The notes under the pieces are model-generated. The model worked only from the letters and a program-made list of their open reading frames with translations, ran no database searches and was not told the origin of the DNA. A DNA stretch of 64,000 nucleotides, from assembly GCF_001292705.1 (NCBI RefSeq), contig NZ_LGAK01000019.1, forward strand, positions 35,649-99,648. Direction: 5' to 3'. Made by a program: the position numbers and the translations under genes. Source of the DNA: Marinagarivorans algicola. GTDB taxonomy: Bacteria > Pseudomonadota > Gammaproteobacteria > Pseudomonadales > Cellvibrionaceae. Below, piece after piece: positions 1-7,835 of this stretch (position 1 is its first letter; each line of letters begins with the position of its first letter).

Positions 1-1134
1 GTATTAATTCAACAGCGCAATAAGCCCAGTGCATCGAGTAATGGTATTTTTCAACGCTGGGAAAACCCTGTCGTCACTGCTGCACATGCCCCAATTATTT
101 GGCGCTACGATTTAGACGAAAAAACGAATCCATTATTGATGGAGCGTATTGGTGTGAATGCGGCACTTAACCCTGGTGCGATTAAATTTAACGATAAGTA
201 TGTATTAGTGGTTCGTGTTGAAGGTCACGATCGGAAATCCTTTTTTGCAGTGGCCGAAAGTGATAACGGTATTGATAACTTTAAATTCCGTGACTACCCG
301 ATTGTGATGCCAGAAACCTCCGAGCCTGATACCAATGTTTATGATATGCGTTTAACGCAGCATCAAGATGGCTGGATTTATGGTTTGTTTTGTACTGAGC
401 GTAAAGATAAAACACGAATGGAAGATACCTCCGCGGCTGAAGCGCAGTGTGGTATTGCCCGTACGAAAGATTTAGTGACTTGGGAGCGCTTACCTGATTT
501 GATTACCCACAGTGGCCAGCAGCGCAACGTTGTCTTGCATCCTGAGTTTTTTGAGGGTAAATATGCACTTTATACACGTCCACAAGATGGCTTTATTAGT
601 GTGGGTGGCGGTGGCGGTATTGGTTGGGGCTTGTGCGATGACATGACCAACGCCGAAGTTAAAAGCGAAGTGATTGTTGATGGAAAAATTTATCACACCA
701 TTAAAGAAATTAAAAATGGCCAAGGTCCTGCCCCCATTAAAACCGATGAGGGTTGGTTGCATTTAGCTCATGGCGTTCGCAACACAGCTGCCGGCTTACG
801 CTATGTGCTTTATATGTTCATGACAGCGCTTAACGAGCCTTGGAAAGTCACCCACGCACCGGGCGGCCATTTAATTGCTCCCGAAGGTAAAGAACGTGTG
901 GGTGATGTGAGCAATGTTTGCTTTAGTAATGGTTGGATACAAGAGGGGAATGACGTTAATATTTATTATGCTTCATCGGATACCCGTATTCATGTTGCTA
1001 CAACAACAGTTGAGCAATTGGTTGATTATGTTAAAAACACTCCAGAAGATGGCTTGCGTTCTGCTTTATCGGTAGAGACGCGTTGTGCCCTTATTGAAAA
1101 AAACTTACGTATTTTAAGTGAAGCCTGTGAATAA
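1..1134 (+). CDS. GH130 4-O-beta-D-mannosyl-D-glucose phosphorylase (5' partial)
   Basis: The reading frame is open from base 1, so the start codon lies left of the window; a first internal ATG at 136 is not the start. The family phosphorolyses beta-1,4-mannosyl-glucose to mannose-1-phosphate and glucose in the cytoplasm, the last dedicated step of mannobiose catabolism. Recognised by the GH130 pattern: RWENPVV, then [51 protein letters not shown] and GLFCTERKD, and later [13 protein letters not shown]. The wording of these blocks matches the mannosylglucose phosphorylase subgroup better than the mannooligosaccharide one. No signal peptide can be judged. The epimerase that makes its substrate starts 4 bases downstream of its stop, so the two are surely co-transcribed. 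Family very sure, exact substrate by pathway inference. Confidence 0.93.
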   Translation, partial: VLIQQRNKPSASSNGIFQRWENPVVTAAHAPIIWRYDLDEKTNPLLMERIGVNAALNPGAIKFNDKYVLVVRVEGHDRKSFFAVAESDNGIDNFKFRDYPIVMPETSEPDTNVYDMRLTQHQDGWIYGLFCTERKDKTRMEDTSAAEAQCGIARTKDLVTWERLPDLITHSGQQRNVVLHPEFFEGKYALYTRPQDGFISVGGGGGIGWGLCDDMTNAEVKSEVIVDGKIYHTIKEIKNGQGPAPIKTDEGWLHLAHGVRNTAAGLRYVLYMFMTALNEPWKVTHAPGGHLIAPEGKERVGDVSNVCFSNGWIQEGNDVNIYYASSDTRIHVATTTVEQLVDYVKNTPEDGLRSALSVETRCALIEKNLRILSEACE

Positions 1135-1138
1135 TTTA

Positions 1139-2371
1139 ATGAGTGAGCAGCTGCTTTCTGACATTCAGCGATTTAAAAAAGAGTTGTTGTCAGAATTTAG
1201 CGCTATTAATAACTATTGGCTATCCACGGTTTTAAATGATCAGGGTTTTTTGGGTGAAATTAGCGCCGTTGGTGAAGCAAAAGCCGATGCCGATAAAGGT
1301 ATTATCTTAACAACACGCATGCTGTGGTATTTTAGTGAAGCGGCGCTTTATGCGCCTGAGCCTTCATTAGTGGCAGCGGCTCATAAAATGTATGACTTTA
1401 TTGCGCAGCATTTTATTGATCAAGAGCACGGTGGTGTTTTTTGGTCGCTTGATGCGAATGGTGATGTTGTTAACGGGCGTAAACAAACCTACGCTCAGGC
1501 TTTTGCGGTGTATGCACTGAGTGCATATTATCGATTATCACGCAATATGGTCGCATTAACATCAGCACGCTCTATTTATGGTTTTATCGAAAAGCATGCC
1601 TATGACAGTGTTCACGGTGGCTATTTTGAGGCTTTTGACCGTGATTGGGGTGCGTTAGATGATATTCGTTTAAGTGAAAAAGATTTGCCCAGCGCTAAAA
1701 CAATGAATACTCACTTACATATGCTAGAGGCCTTTACCGGTTTGCTGCAAGCTGAGCGAGTTGCGGCCAATGTTGCGGCTGCAACCAATGTTGAAAATAG
1801 CTTAAAGCGTTTACTGGAAACCTATGAGAACAATTTTATTGACTATAGCAACGGTCATTTAAAAATGTTTTTAAGCCGAGATTGGACAGACGAAAGTATA
1901 GAGCTAAGCTACGGTCATGATATAGAAAGCAGTTGGTTAGTGTGGGAGGCTCTGGAGGTATTGGCTGTTCCCGCGCTAACGAAGCGCTATCAATCTCAGG
2001 TTGAAACATTGTTTTCAACTTGCTTTAAAGAAGGCATAGCGAAAGACGGCTCTGCTCTTGAGGTGTTTGACCTTGAGAGCGGAAAAGCCATTCATGAGCG
2101 CATTTGGTGGGTCCAAGCCGAGGCAATGGTGGGGTATTTTAATGCATGGCAAATGACCGCCGACGATAAATACTGGCAAGCGGTGCTAGCGGTGTGGCAT
2201 TTTATTAAAGAGCAGGTCATCGATAGCGCGCACGGGGAATGGCATTGGGTAGCGCAGTGCGATCAACAGGCGCAGCAGTCATTTTATAAGGTTGGCTTTT
2301 GGAAGGGCCCCTATCACAATGGCCGGTCATTGATTGAATTGTGTCGCCGTATAGAGTCGTTAAAGAAATAA
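1139..2371 (+). CDS. Cellobiose/mannobiose 2-epimerase (AGE family)
   Basis: Cytoplasmic AGE-family (alpha/alpha)6-barrel epimerase of 410 aa, the usual length. It interconverts the reducing-end glucose and mannose of beta-1,4 disaccharides, so here it would turn mannobiose into mannosylglucose for the preceding phosphorylase. Visible signatures are GFLGEI near the N-terminus, the HGGVFWSLDANG repeat, QAFAVYALS, NTHLHMLEAF, SYGHDIESSWL and WWVQAEAMVGYFNAW, which carry the conserved active-site histidines and tryptophans. ATG at 1139 is chosen because it follows the upstream stop by 4 bases; a GTG at 1118 in the same frame would overlap the phosphorylase by 17 bases and add seven residues. Neither has a strong ribosome binding site. 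Confidence 0.92.
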   Translation: MSEQLLSDIQRFKKELLSEFSAINNYWLSTVLNDQGFLGEISAVGEAKADADKGIILTTRMLWYFSEAALYAPEPSLVAAAHKMYDFIAQHFIDQEHGGVFWSLDANGDVVNGRKQTYAQAFAVYALSAYYRLSRNMVALTSARSIYGFIEKHAYDSVHGGYFEAFDRDWGALDDIRLSEKDLPSAKTMNTHLHMLEAFTGLLQAERVAANVAAATNVENSLKRLLETYENNFIDYSNGHLKMFLSRDWTDESIELSYGHDIESSWLVWEALEVLAVPALTKRYQSQVETLFSTCFKEGIAKDGSALEVFDLESGKAIHERIWWVQAEAMVGYFNAWQMTADDKYWQAVLAVWHFIKEQVIDSAHGEWHWVAQCDQQAQQSFYKVGFWKGPYHNGRSLIELCRRIESLKK

Positions 2372-2704
2372 TAACCAAGTGCCCTACTTATACCAGAGGG
2401 TATTCAATTAATGCTCGCAGTGTCATTAAGGGTCACAATGTATGCAATATTAAAGTGTTTATCATTAAATATTCTATATTTAATTGCTGCCTTTGCGCTG
2501 CTGTGTGTTAATTGAAAGATAAAAATAATAGACCTCTGTTGGTTATATTTCCCGCGTGGACTGACAATCAAGAGGGTACGATCTTCCAAATCGATAATAT
2601 TATCTATTCGCAATAATGACGACAATCAATTAATGTACGTGTAAATTAAAAGCCAGCCAACGATTTTCGTCATTGGTTGGCTTTTGACGTCTAGGGAGCA
2701 TATC
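2372..2704. other. Intergenic gap before the esterase gene
   Basis: This 333-base AT-rich stretch has no convincing gene on either strand. It contains a 12-base perfect palindrome GATAATATTATC (2593-2604) of unknown meaning and ends in the hairpin at 2648-2685. The palindrome could be a regulator site for the esterase gene, but that is a guess. Confidence 0.5.
2648..2685 (+). terminator. Hairpin terminator after the epimerase gene
   Basis: A 16-base arm beginning AAAAGCCAGCCAACGA pairs with a later arm ending GGTTGGCTTTT, with one wobble and one mismatch and a short loop. It sits just before the ribosome binding site of the esterase gene, so it may act as an attenuator or as the end of the phosphorylase-epimerase transcript. 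Confidence 0.6.
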
Positions 2705-4609
2705 TTGAAAAATACGGTTATTACTTTAATGATGATGTTGCTATCGGCAACGACTTTGGCTGAACCACTGTCGTTTTCTTCTTTATTTGCCGACCATATG
2801 GTATTGCAGCGTGAGCAAGCTATAGCTGTTTGGGGGAGCGGTACTCGCAATACCACTGTTACAGTGTCGCTCGGTAGCGTGAGCCAAGTGGGTAAGGTGG
2901 ATGATCAGGGGCGCTGGAAAGTACACCTACCTCCACAAGCTGCCGGTGGCCCGTTCAAGCTAACGGTGAGCTCTGGAAGTGACACAATTATATTGACCGA
3001 TGTATTGATAGGTGATGTTTGGTTGGCTTCAGGGCAATCGAATATGGAGTGGAAGGTTGATTGGAAAATTAACAATTTAGAAGCCGAGAAAAAAGATAGC
3101 CACTTCCCTAAAATACGCTTTTTTAGTGTCAATACCGATGTGAAATTAGACAAGCAACAAGATGTTTATGGATCTCGTTGGCAAGTTGCAAGCGAGCAAA
3201 CGGTGGGTAATTTTTCGGCGGCGGCATGGTTTTTTGCTAAAGCGGGTTTTAAAGAGAAGGGCGTGCCTATTGGTATTATCGATAGTACCGTCGGAGGAAC
3301 CCCCGCCCAAGGGTGGACCCCACTCGAAAACTTACTGACACTCGATGGCTATAAAGCAGTTGCTCAGGATATGAAAAATAATCCGGACATCTGGGAAAAG
3401 CGCATTGAGATCCGGGCGCGCAACGAAGAAAATAAACGGAATATTATTCGCAATGACAAGCTGACCCAGAAATTTGGGTTTCATAGGTTATCGTTTGATG
3501 ATACGCCCTGGAAGGTTGTGAATATTCCTTTGGCCGAACCGTTGAGTGATATTGTTTGGTTGCGAAAAACGATCGAGTTAAACCATATGCCCAAACAGGC
3601 ACAATTATCGCTGGGCAGTATTACTCAATTAGCAAAGTTTTATGTTAATGGCATACTGGTAGAAGAAAAAACCTGGAAGGATAAAACCAAAGTAATCACT
3701 TTGCCTAGTAACCTGCTTAAAAAAGGTCAAAATATCATAGCGCTGCGTGTGGCTAATGATTGGGATAATAAAGTTCAAGTGGGTAAAGATAATGAAGTGT
3801 GGTTAAGCCATGACGGTCAAAAAATGAGCCTTGCAGGGCAATGGAAGTACAACAATACGGTTGAGCCGCCATTGCCTGAGGTTGAGCGCATTAGCTCATG
3901 GCCTACGGGTCTCTATAACGCAATGATACATCCATTGACGCCGGCCTCTATTAAAGGCGTTATTTGGTATCAAGGCGAGGCTAATGTCGATAGGGCGCAA
4001 GAATATCAGACGCTATTTACCGCTTTAATTAACGGTTGGCGCACCCGCTTTGAAAGACCGGATCTTCCCTTTGTTTTTGTACAATTGGCTGGGTACTTGC
4101 CCAAAAAAAATGAACCTTCAGAAAGCGATTGGGCACTTTTACGAGAGCAGCAAGCCAAAACACTTGCGCTACCTTATACCGCCATGGCAGTGACTATCGA
4201 TATTGGTGAGGCGCATGATATTCACCCCAGAAATAAACAAGATGTAGGCCGCCGTCTTTGGTTGGCGGCTAAAACGGTGGCTTATGGTGATGAGGTTGAT
4301 TATAGCGGTCCGACTTATCAGTCGCTAAATGTCGATGCCGACAAAGCTTCAATACAGCTCACCTTTAAGGCGAATACGCCTTTAGTGATGAAAGGCGATA
4401 CCCTTAAAGGTTTTGAAATTGCCGGTCAAGACGGTCGTTATTACCGTGCGCAGGCACGTATAACGGGCGATAAAACGGTGTCTATTTCATCGCCCAACGT
4501 ATTAAAGCCTTTATTTGTGCGCTATGCGTGGGCTGATAATTCGTCGGCCAATTTATACGATGGCTATCGTTTGCCAGCTGTTCCCTTTAGAAGTGATGCG
4601 TCGCACTAG
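2705..4609 (+). CDS. Sialate O-acetylesterase-like carbohydrate acetylesterase, secreted
   Basis: A 634-aa protein of the SASA family (SGNH-fold esterases), probably removing acetyl groups from acetylated mannan or related hemicellulose in the periplasm. A TTG at 2705 is the likely start: AGGGAG lies 6 bases upstream and translation from there gives a clean signal peptide (LKNTVITLMMMLLSATTLAEP) cut after TTLA. The nucleophile serine is in GQSNMEW (about residue 112), the IWYQGEAN block is near residue 430, and the Asp/His pair in IGEAHDIHPRNK follows near residue 510. Between serine and QGEAN blocks lies an inserted beta-rich domain with WLRKTIEL and IALRVANDWDN, as in the larger SASA esterases. 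Its place between mannan genes supports a de-acetylating role; the true substrate is not visible. Confidence 0.88.
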   Translation: MKNTVITLMMMLLSATTLAEPLSFSSLFADHMVLQREQAIAVWGSGTRNTTVTVSLGSVSQVGKVDDQGRWKVHLPPQAAGGPFKLTVSSGSDTIILTDVLIGDVWLASGQSNMEWKVDWKINNLEAEKKDSHFPKIRFFSVNTDVKLDKQQDVYGSRWQVASEQTVGNFSAAAWFFAKAGFKEKGVPIGIIDSTVGGTPAQGWTPLENLLTLDGYKAVAQDMKNNPDIWEKRIEIRARNEENKRNIIRNDKLTQKFGFHRLSFDDTPWKVVNIPLAEPLSDIVWLRKTIELNHMPKQAQLSLGSITQLAKFYVNGILVEEKTWKDKTKVITLPSNLLKKGQNIIALRVANDWDNKVQVGKDNEVWLSHDGQKMSLAGQWKYNNTVEPPLPEVERISSWPTGLYNAMIHPLTPASIKGVIWYQGEANVDRAQEYQTLFTALINGWRTRFERPDLPFVFVQLAGYLPKKNEPSESDWALLREQQAKTLALPYTAMAVTIDIGEAHDIHPRNKQDVGRRLWLAAKTVAYGDEVDYSGPTYQSLNVDADKASIQLTFKANTPLVMKGDTLKGFEIAGQDGRYYRAQARITGDKTVSISSPNVLKPLFVRYAWADNSSANLYDGYRLPAVPFRSDASH

Positions 4610-5086
4610 ATGAAAGCTAGCTCCCTAGCGCTTGAAAGCGATTGGGGGGTGAGTCGTGCTGTGAGCGTGTATTTTCTTAATTGAACTGATATTTGAGTGA
4701 GGGCTTAGCGTTCGAGCCGGGCATATCTTTTAGCGTCACAGTGTTATCGGCATTGTCGTGAGAGGTTAGACTTGTCATTTTTTATCATTATGCACGCCAA
4801 CAACCGTTTTTTGCCTTGTATTGCATATAAATAAGCCAGTGGTTGTACGCGAGCTGCAGAGCTTTTTGATACGTTGGTAATATGAGTGTCGTTGGTGTCG
4901 TTTACGGATTGACAGCTTGCTGTTATCAGGCATAAACCGCCGATAAAACTATAAAGTCATAGGGTTTTCATCGTGTCCTATTCTTTTAAGTATAAAAAAA
5001 CCTTATTAGCTAAAGTAGGCTAATAAGGTTTTAAGGGTCGTGTCAGCGGAGAGCTGACGATAATGTCATGGTTGCAGGTCTAGTAC
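4610..5086. other. Intergenic gap between convergent esterase and GH26 genes
   Basis: A 477-base region with no plausible coding sequence on either strand. The only clear structure is the bidirectional hairpin at 4997-5032 near its right end. Confidence 0.6.
4997..5032. terminator. Bidirectional terminator between convergent genes
   Basis: A perfect 14-base inverted repeat, AAAACCTTATTAGC and GCTAATAAGGTTTT, with an 8-base loop. The A-run on one side and T-run on the other let it work on both strands. It lies between the esterase gene (plus) and the GH26 gene (minus). Confidence 0.85.
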
Positions 5087-7360
5087 TTACTCTGTGACGC
5101 CGGCTTTCACGTAGCGAATGTTATCGAGCTGAAATTTACTGCCTTTTTGGCTGTCGCCCCAAGCCGGTAAAATCACAAGAGGCGAGCTCACCTTTGTAAT
5201 ATCTAAATTGCTAGCGTTTGCTGTGCCGTTAGCGACTTCAGAGTTTTCATGTGCAATTAAATCGTCAACATTAAAGGTGTAGGACTGCCATTGATCAAGT
5301 TCTGGAACGGTCATGTCAACATTATCTTGCAGGTTGATATCGCCCGTTGTGCAAGGCCATTGACAATCTACTTTAATAAACCAGCTATCTTCAAGCCCTG
5401 CAGGCGCTTCAATGATTTTTAAATCAAACTTTAATTGACCACCAATATAGGCGCTTAAATCTATGCTGCTGGTACCTAAAAGCTCACTGGTTGTTTGGTT
5501 TTCGATGTATTCATGCTGCAGTACATCGCCACGGTCGGTATCGCTCTCTACGGTTTCGACAATCTTATTGTTATCGGCTTTTAGCTTCCAGCGCTTAATG
5601 GCATCATCAAAGACAAAAAATACATCATCGCCTAGCTCACCGGTACTTGGCGCTGGTGTGCTGGGTTCATCAGTGCCGGGTATATATTTAACATTATCTA
5701 GTCTAAACTCGGCGCCAATTTGATTGGGGCCATAAGCCGGAAAAATCACTAAGGGGCTGGTAACTTTTGTAATATCTAAAGAATCGTTGCCATTATCTTT
5801 GGCAATAAGATCTTTAACATTGAACTTGTAGATTTGCCATTCGCCCACTGTGGGAGCTATGCCATCGATATTATCTTTTATCGGTACATCGCCGGTACCA
5901 CAAGGCCAGCCGCAATCGACTTTAATTGACCAGTTACCATCGATGTTGGCAGGTTCGTTAATGATTTTGAGGTCAAACTCTAAGGTGCCTGTTGAGTAAC
6001 CCGATAAATCAACAGAAGAGCCCTCTGTGATTAACTCAACGGTGGCTTCAGCACCGGTATATTTATAATTGAGTACCTTGCCTTTTGTTGTATCTTCATC
6101 GTCGACAATGGACTCTGTAATTTTTGATACGCTACCGGCTTTGAGTCTAAATTGTGTGAAGTCATCTTCAAAAACAATAAAGGGCTCGGTGGGTAAGGCG
6201 GGTTCGGGGTCGGGGTCTGTACCTGTACTGCCACCTGGGATTTCGAGAATAAGATGATCGTCGCCGTCATAGTTAGACCACGGTGCTTTCTCGTCGAGTG
6301 TCACAATACGGGGGCTATTATAAAGGGCGATAATTTCGGCATCAGTATTTTTTTCGAAGGTTTCTTCTGCCCACGTCATAATGAAAGTCCAAAGCGGTTG
6401 CTGCTCTAGGATCTCGGGGGTGGGGAGTTGGTTGACTTCACCTAAAGCAATAGGTTTGCCGTTGGCTTTAGCGACCATAAGGTCGTATTTTTCTTGAGAG
6501 AATCCTGTGCCGTCAGTGTTGTAGTTATCGAGCGTTAAAATATCATAATACTCGGGGCCAGGATCATAGGCGTCTAAGTCTTCGGCGAGTGTTGCAAAGT
6601 CTTGTAGGTTCCATACAAAAGTTAGGTTGGTGAGCTCTTGCTCTTGCACAAGGTAGTCATGTGTCAGTCTGTAAAGGCGGGCGGTATATTCTGGCGAGCC
6701 TTCCTTAGACCACCAAAAAATGGTCTGATTCATTTCGTGAAATGGGCGGAAAAGTACACGCACACCATCATCACTGATCATTTTTAAAAGAAAGGCCATG
6801 TTGTCTAGGCGTTTTTTCCAAGCGAGGTTAAGCGGTTCGCCGTCAGTGAGTAAGCTAGACCACTCGGCGTCACTCAGGTTACCTTGTATCGAGGCGATAT
6901 TTTCTGTTTGCCCGCTTTGGTTTTCCCACGCGCAAGACTCACCGGTTGTGGGGGGGCATACGTGCGCCATGACCTGTACAAGCATACCTTGACGCCAGCG
7001 TTTTTGGGCTTCAAAAATCATGTTTAAGCGATTATCGACATCTTCGCCACTGAATAAAAAGTCACCGCTCCAAAGACTAGGCCATTTGCCAACAAGCTTA
7101 GCCATTTTGTCTGTTTGTAGGCCTGGCTCGGCATTGGGTTCGCGATTGTGTATACCAATCACGGTTTTTTCACCTTTAATGCTGTTTAAATAATTGAGCA
7201 TTTCAGGCACGAGTAGTGGCTCAGCGCTCGGTGCGGCACTGCTGGAGCTCTTAGATTCACCGTGCGTAGTTGTGGTGACGCTGACATCGTCACTGCCACA
7301 GGCCGCTAAGGCTAGACTGGTAGCGACGGCGATCGCTAGTGGTTTAATATTGATCATCAT
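5087..7360 (-). CDS. GH26 beta-1,4-mannanase lipoprotein with two C-terminal carbohydrate-binding-like modules
   Basis: A 757-aa outer-membrane-type lipoprotein: signal peptide with lipobox LALAAC (Cys21), a Ser-rich linker to about residue 47, a GH26 catalytic domain (about 48-370), then two homologous modules (about 400-565 and 590-757). The acid/base Glu is in RPFHEMN (Glu209) and the nucleophile in ALGEVN (Glu308), both intact. Each C-terminal module has a WSIKVDCGWPC-like Cys-x3-Cys block and ends in FRLDNVKY or FQLDNIRY, resembling the ExoP-type galactose-binding fold; their ligand is not known. The enzyme would cut mannan at the cell surface to feed the divergent receptor. AAGG sits 6 bases before the ATG at 7360. 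Confidence 0.93.
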   Translation of the reverse strand: MMINIKPLAIAVATSLALAACGSDDVSVTTTTHGESKSSSSAAPSAEPLLVPEMLNYLNSIKGEKTVIGIHNREPNAEPGLQTDKMAKLVGKWPSLWSGDFLFSGEDVDNRLNMIFEAQKRWRQGMLVQVMAHVCPPTTGESCAWENQSGQTENIASIQGNLSDAEWSSLLTDGEPLNLAWKKRLDNMAFLLKMISDDGVRVLFRPFHEMNQTIFWWSKEGSPEYTARLYRLTHDYLVQEQELTNLTFVWNLQDFATLAEDLDAYDPGPEYYDILTLDNYNTDGTGFSQEKYDLMVAKANGKPIALGEVNQLPTPEILEQQPLWTFIMTWAEETFEKNTDAEIIALYNSPRIVTLDEKAPWSNYDGDDHLILEIPGGSTGTDPDPEPALPTEPFIVFEDDFTQFRLKAGSVSKITESIVDDEDTTKGKVLNYKYTGAEATVELITEGSSVDLSGYSTGTLEFDLKIINEPANIDGNWSIKVDCGWPCGTGDVPIKDNIDGIAPTVGEWQIYKFNVKDLIAKDNGNDSLDITKVTSPLVIFPAYGPNQIGAEFRLDNVKYIPGTDEPSTPAPSTGELGDDVFFVFDDAIKRWKLKADNNKIVETVESDTDRGDVLQHEYIENQTTSELLGTSSIDLSAYIGGQLKFDLKIIEAPAGLEDSWFIKVDCQWPCTTGDINLQDNVDMTVPELDQWQSYTFNVDDLIAHENSEVANGTANASNLDITKVSSPLVILPAWGDSQKGSKFQLDNIRYVKAGVTE

Positions 7361-7835
7361 TTGTTACCTTTATTATTGTTTTGAGCAGCTGCTTTCTGGG
7401 GCAATAGCAATTGGGATGACCCGTCGGTGGGCCGCTCAACGGCGATTTATGCGATAATAAAACTAAATTAATTTTATTTAGTTACTTGTTTGATGAGTTA
7501 GGCGACAACAGTTCTATGGTAGACAAGAAAAAAAATAATAGCAATTGCCGATTGATACTTTCATGGTAACAGTATTTATTTTTTATAAGCAGCTGATTAT
7601 TATGTTTATTACTGGTCTTTAGTCCGAATTTACTTGTCTCTACGGATATTTTAGGGCTAAGGTTGTTATCTAGACGGGGAAAATGTAAACTTAAGTTGAC
7701 TTTATAAATTAAGTTTAATTAGTATGTCGATATATTCTATTGTGAGCTTTAGGCGGCGCGCTGTTGAATGGAGGCATGTGTCAATGTACTCATACCTTCC
7801 CAATCCAATAATGAATAATAAAAGAGTTGTGGGAT
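7361..7835. promoter_or_regulatory. Divergent regulatory region, GH26 mannanase / TonB receptor
   Basis: A 475-base AT-rich region from which both genes are read. Two inverted repeats stand out: AACTAAAT (7461-7468) with ATTTAGTT (7476-7483), and TAAACTTAA (7686-7694) with TTAAGTTTA (7709-7717). The second overlaps a sigma-70-like promoter for the receptor, TTGACT (7696-7701) and TAGTAT (7720-7725) with 18-base spacing, so it could be an operator. Which regulator binds is unknown; no regulator gene is visible in this locus. Confidence 0.5.

Noticed and set aside
2404..2856. Two minus-strand frames of 73 and 76 aa before and in the esterase gene
   Set aside because: One is in an AT-rich gap without a ribosome binding site, the other overlaps the well-supported esterase signal peptide region.
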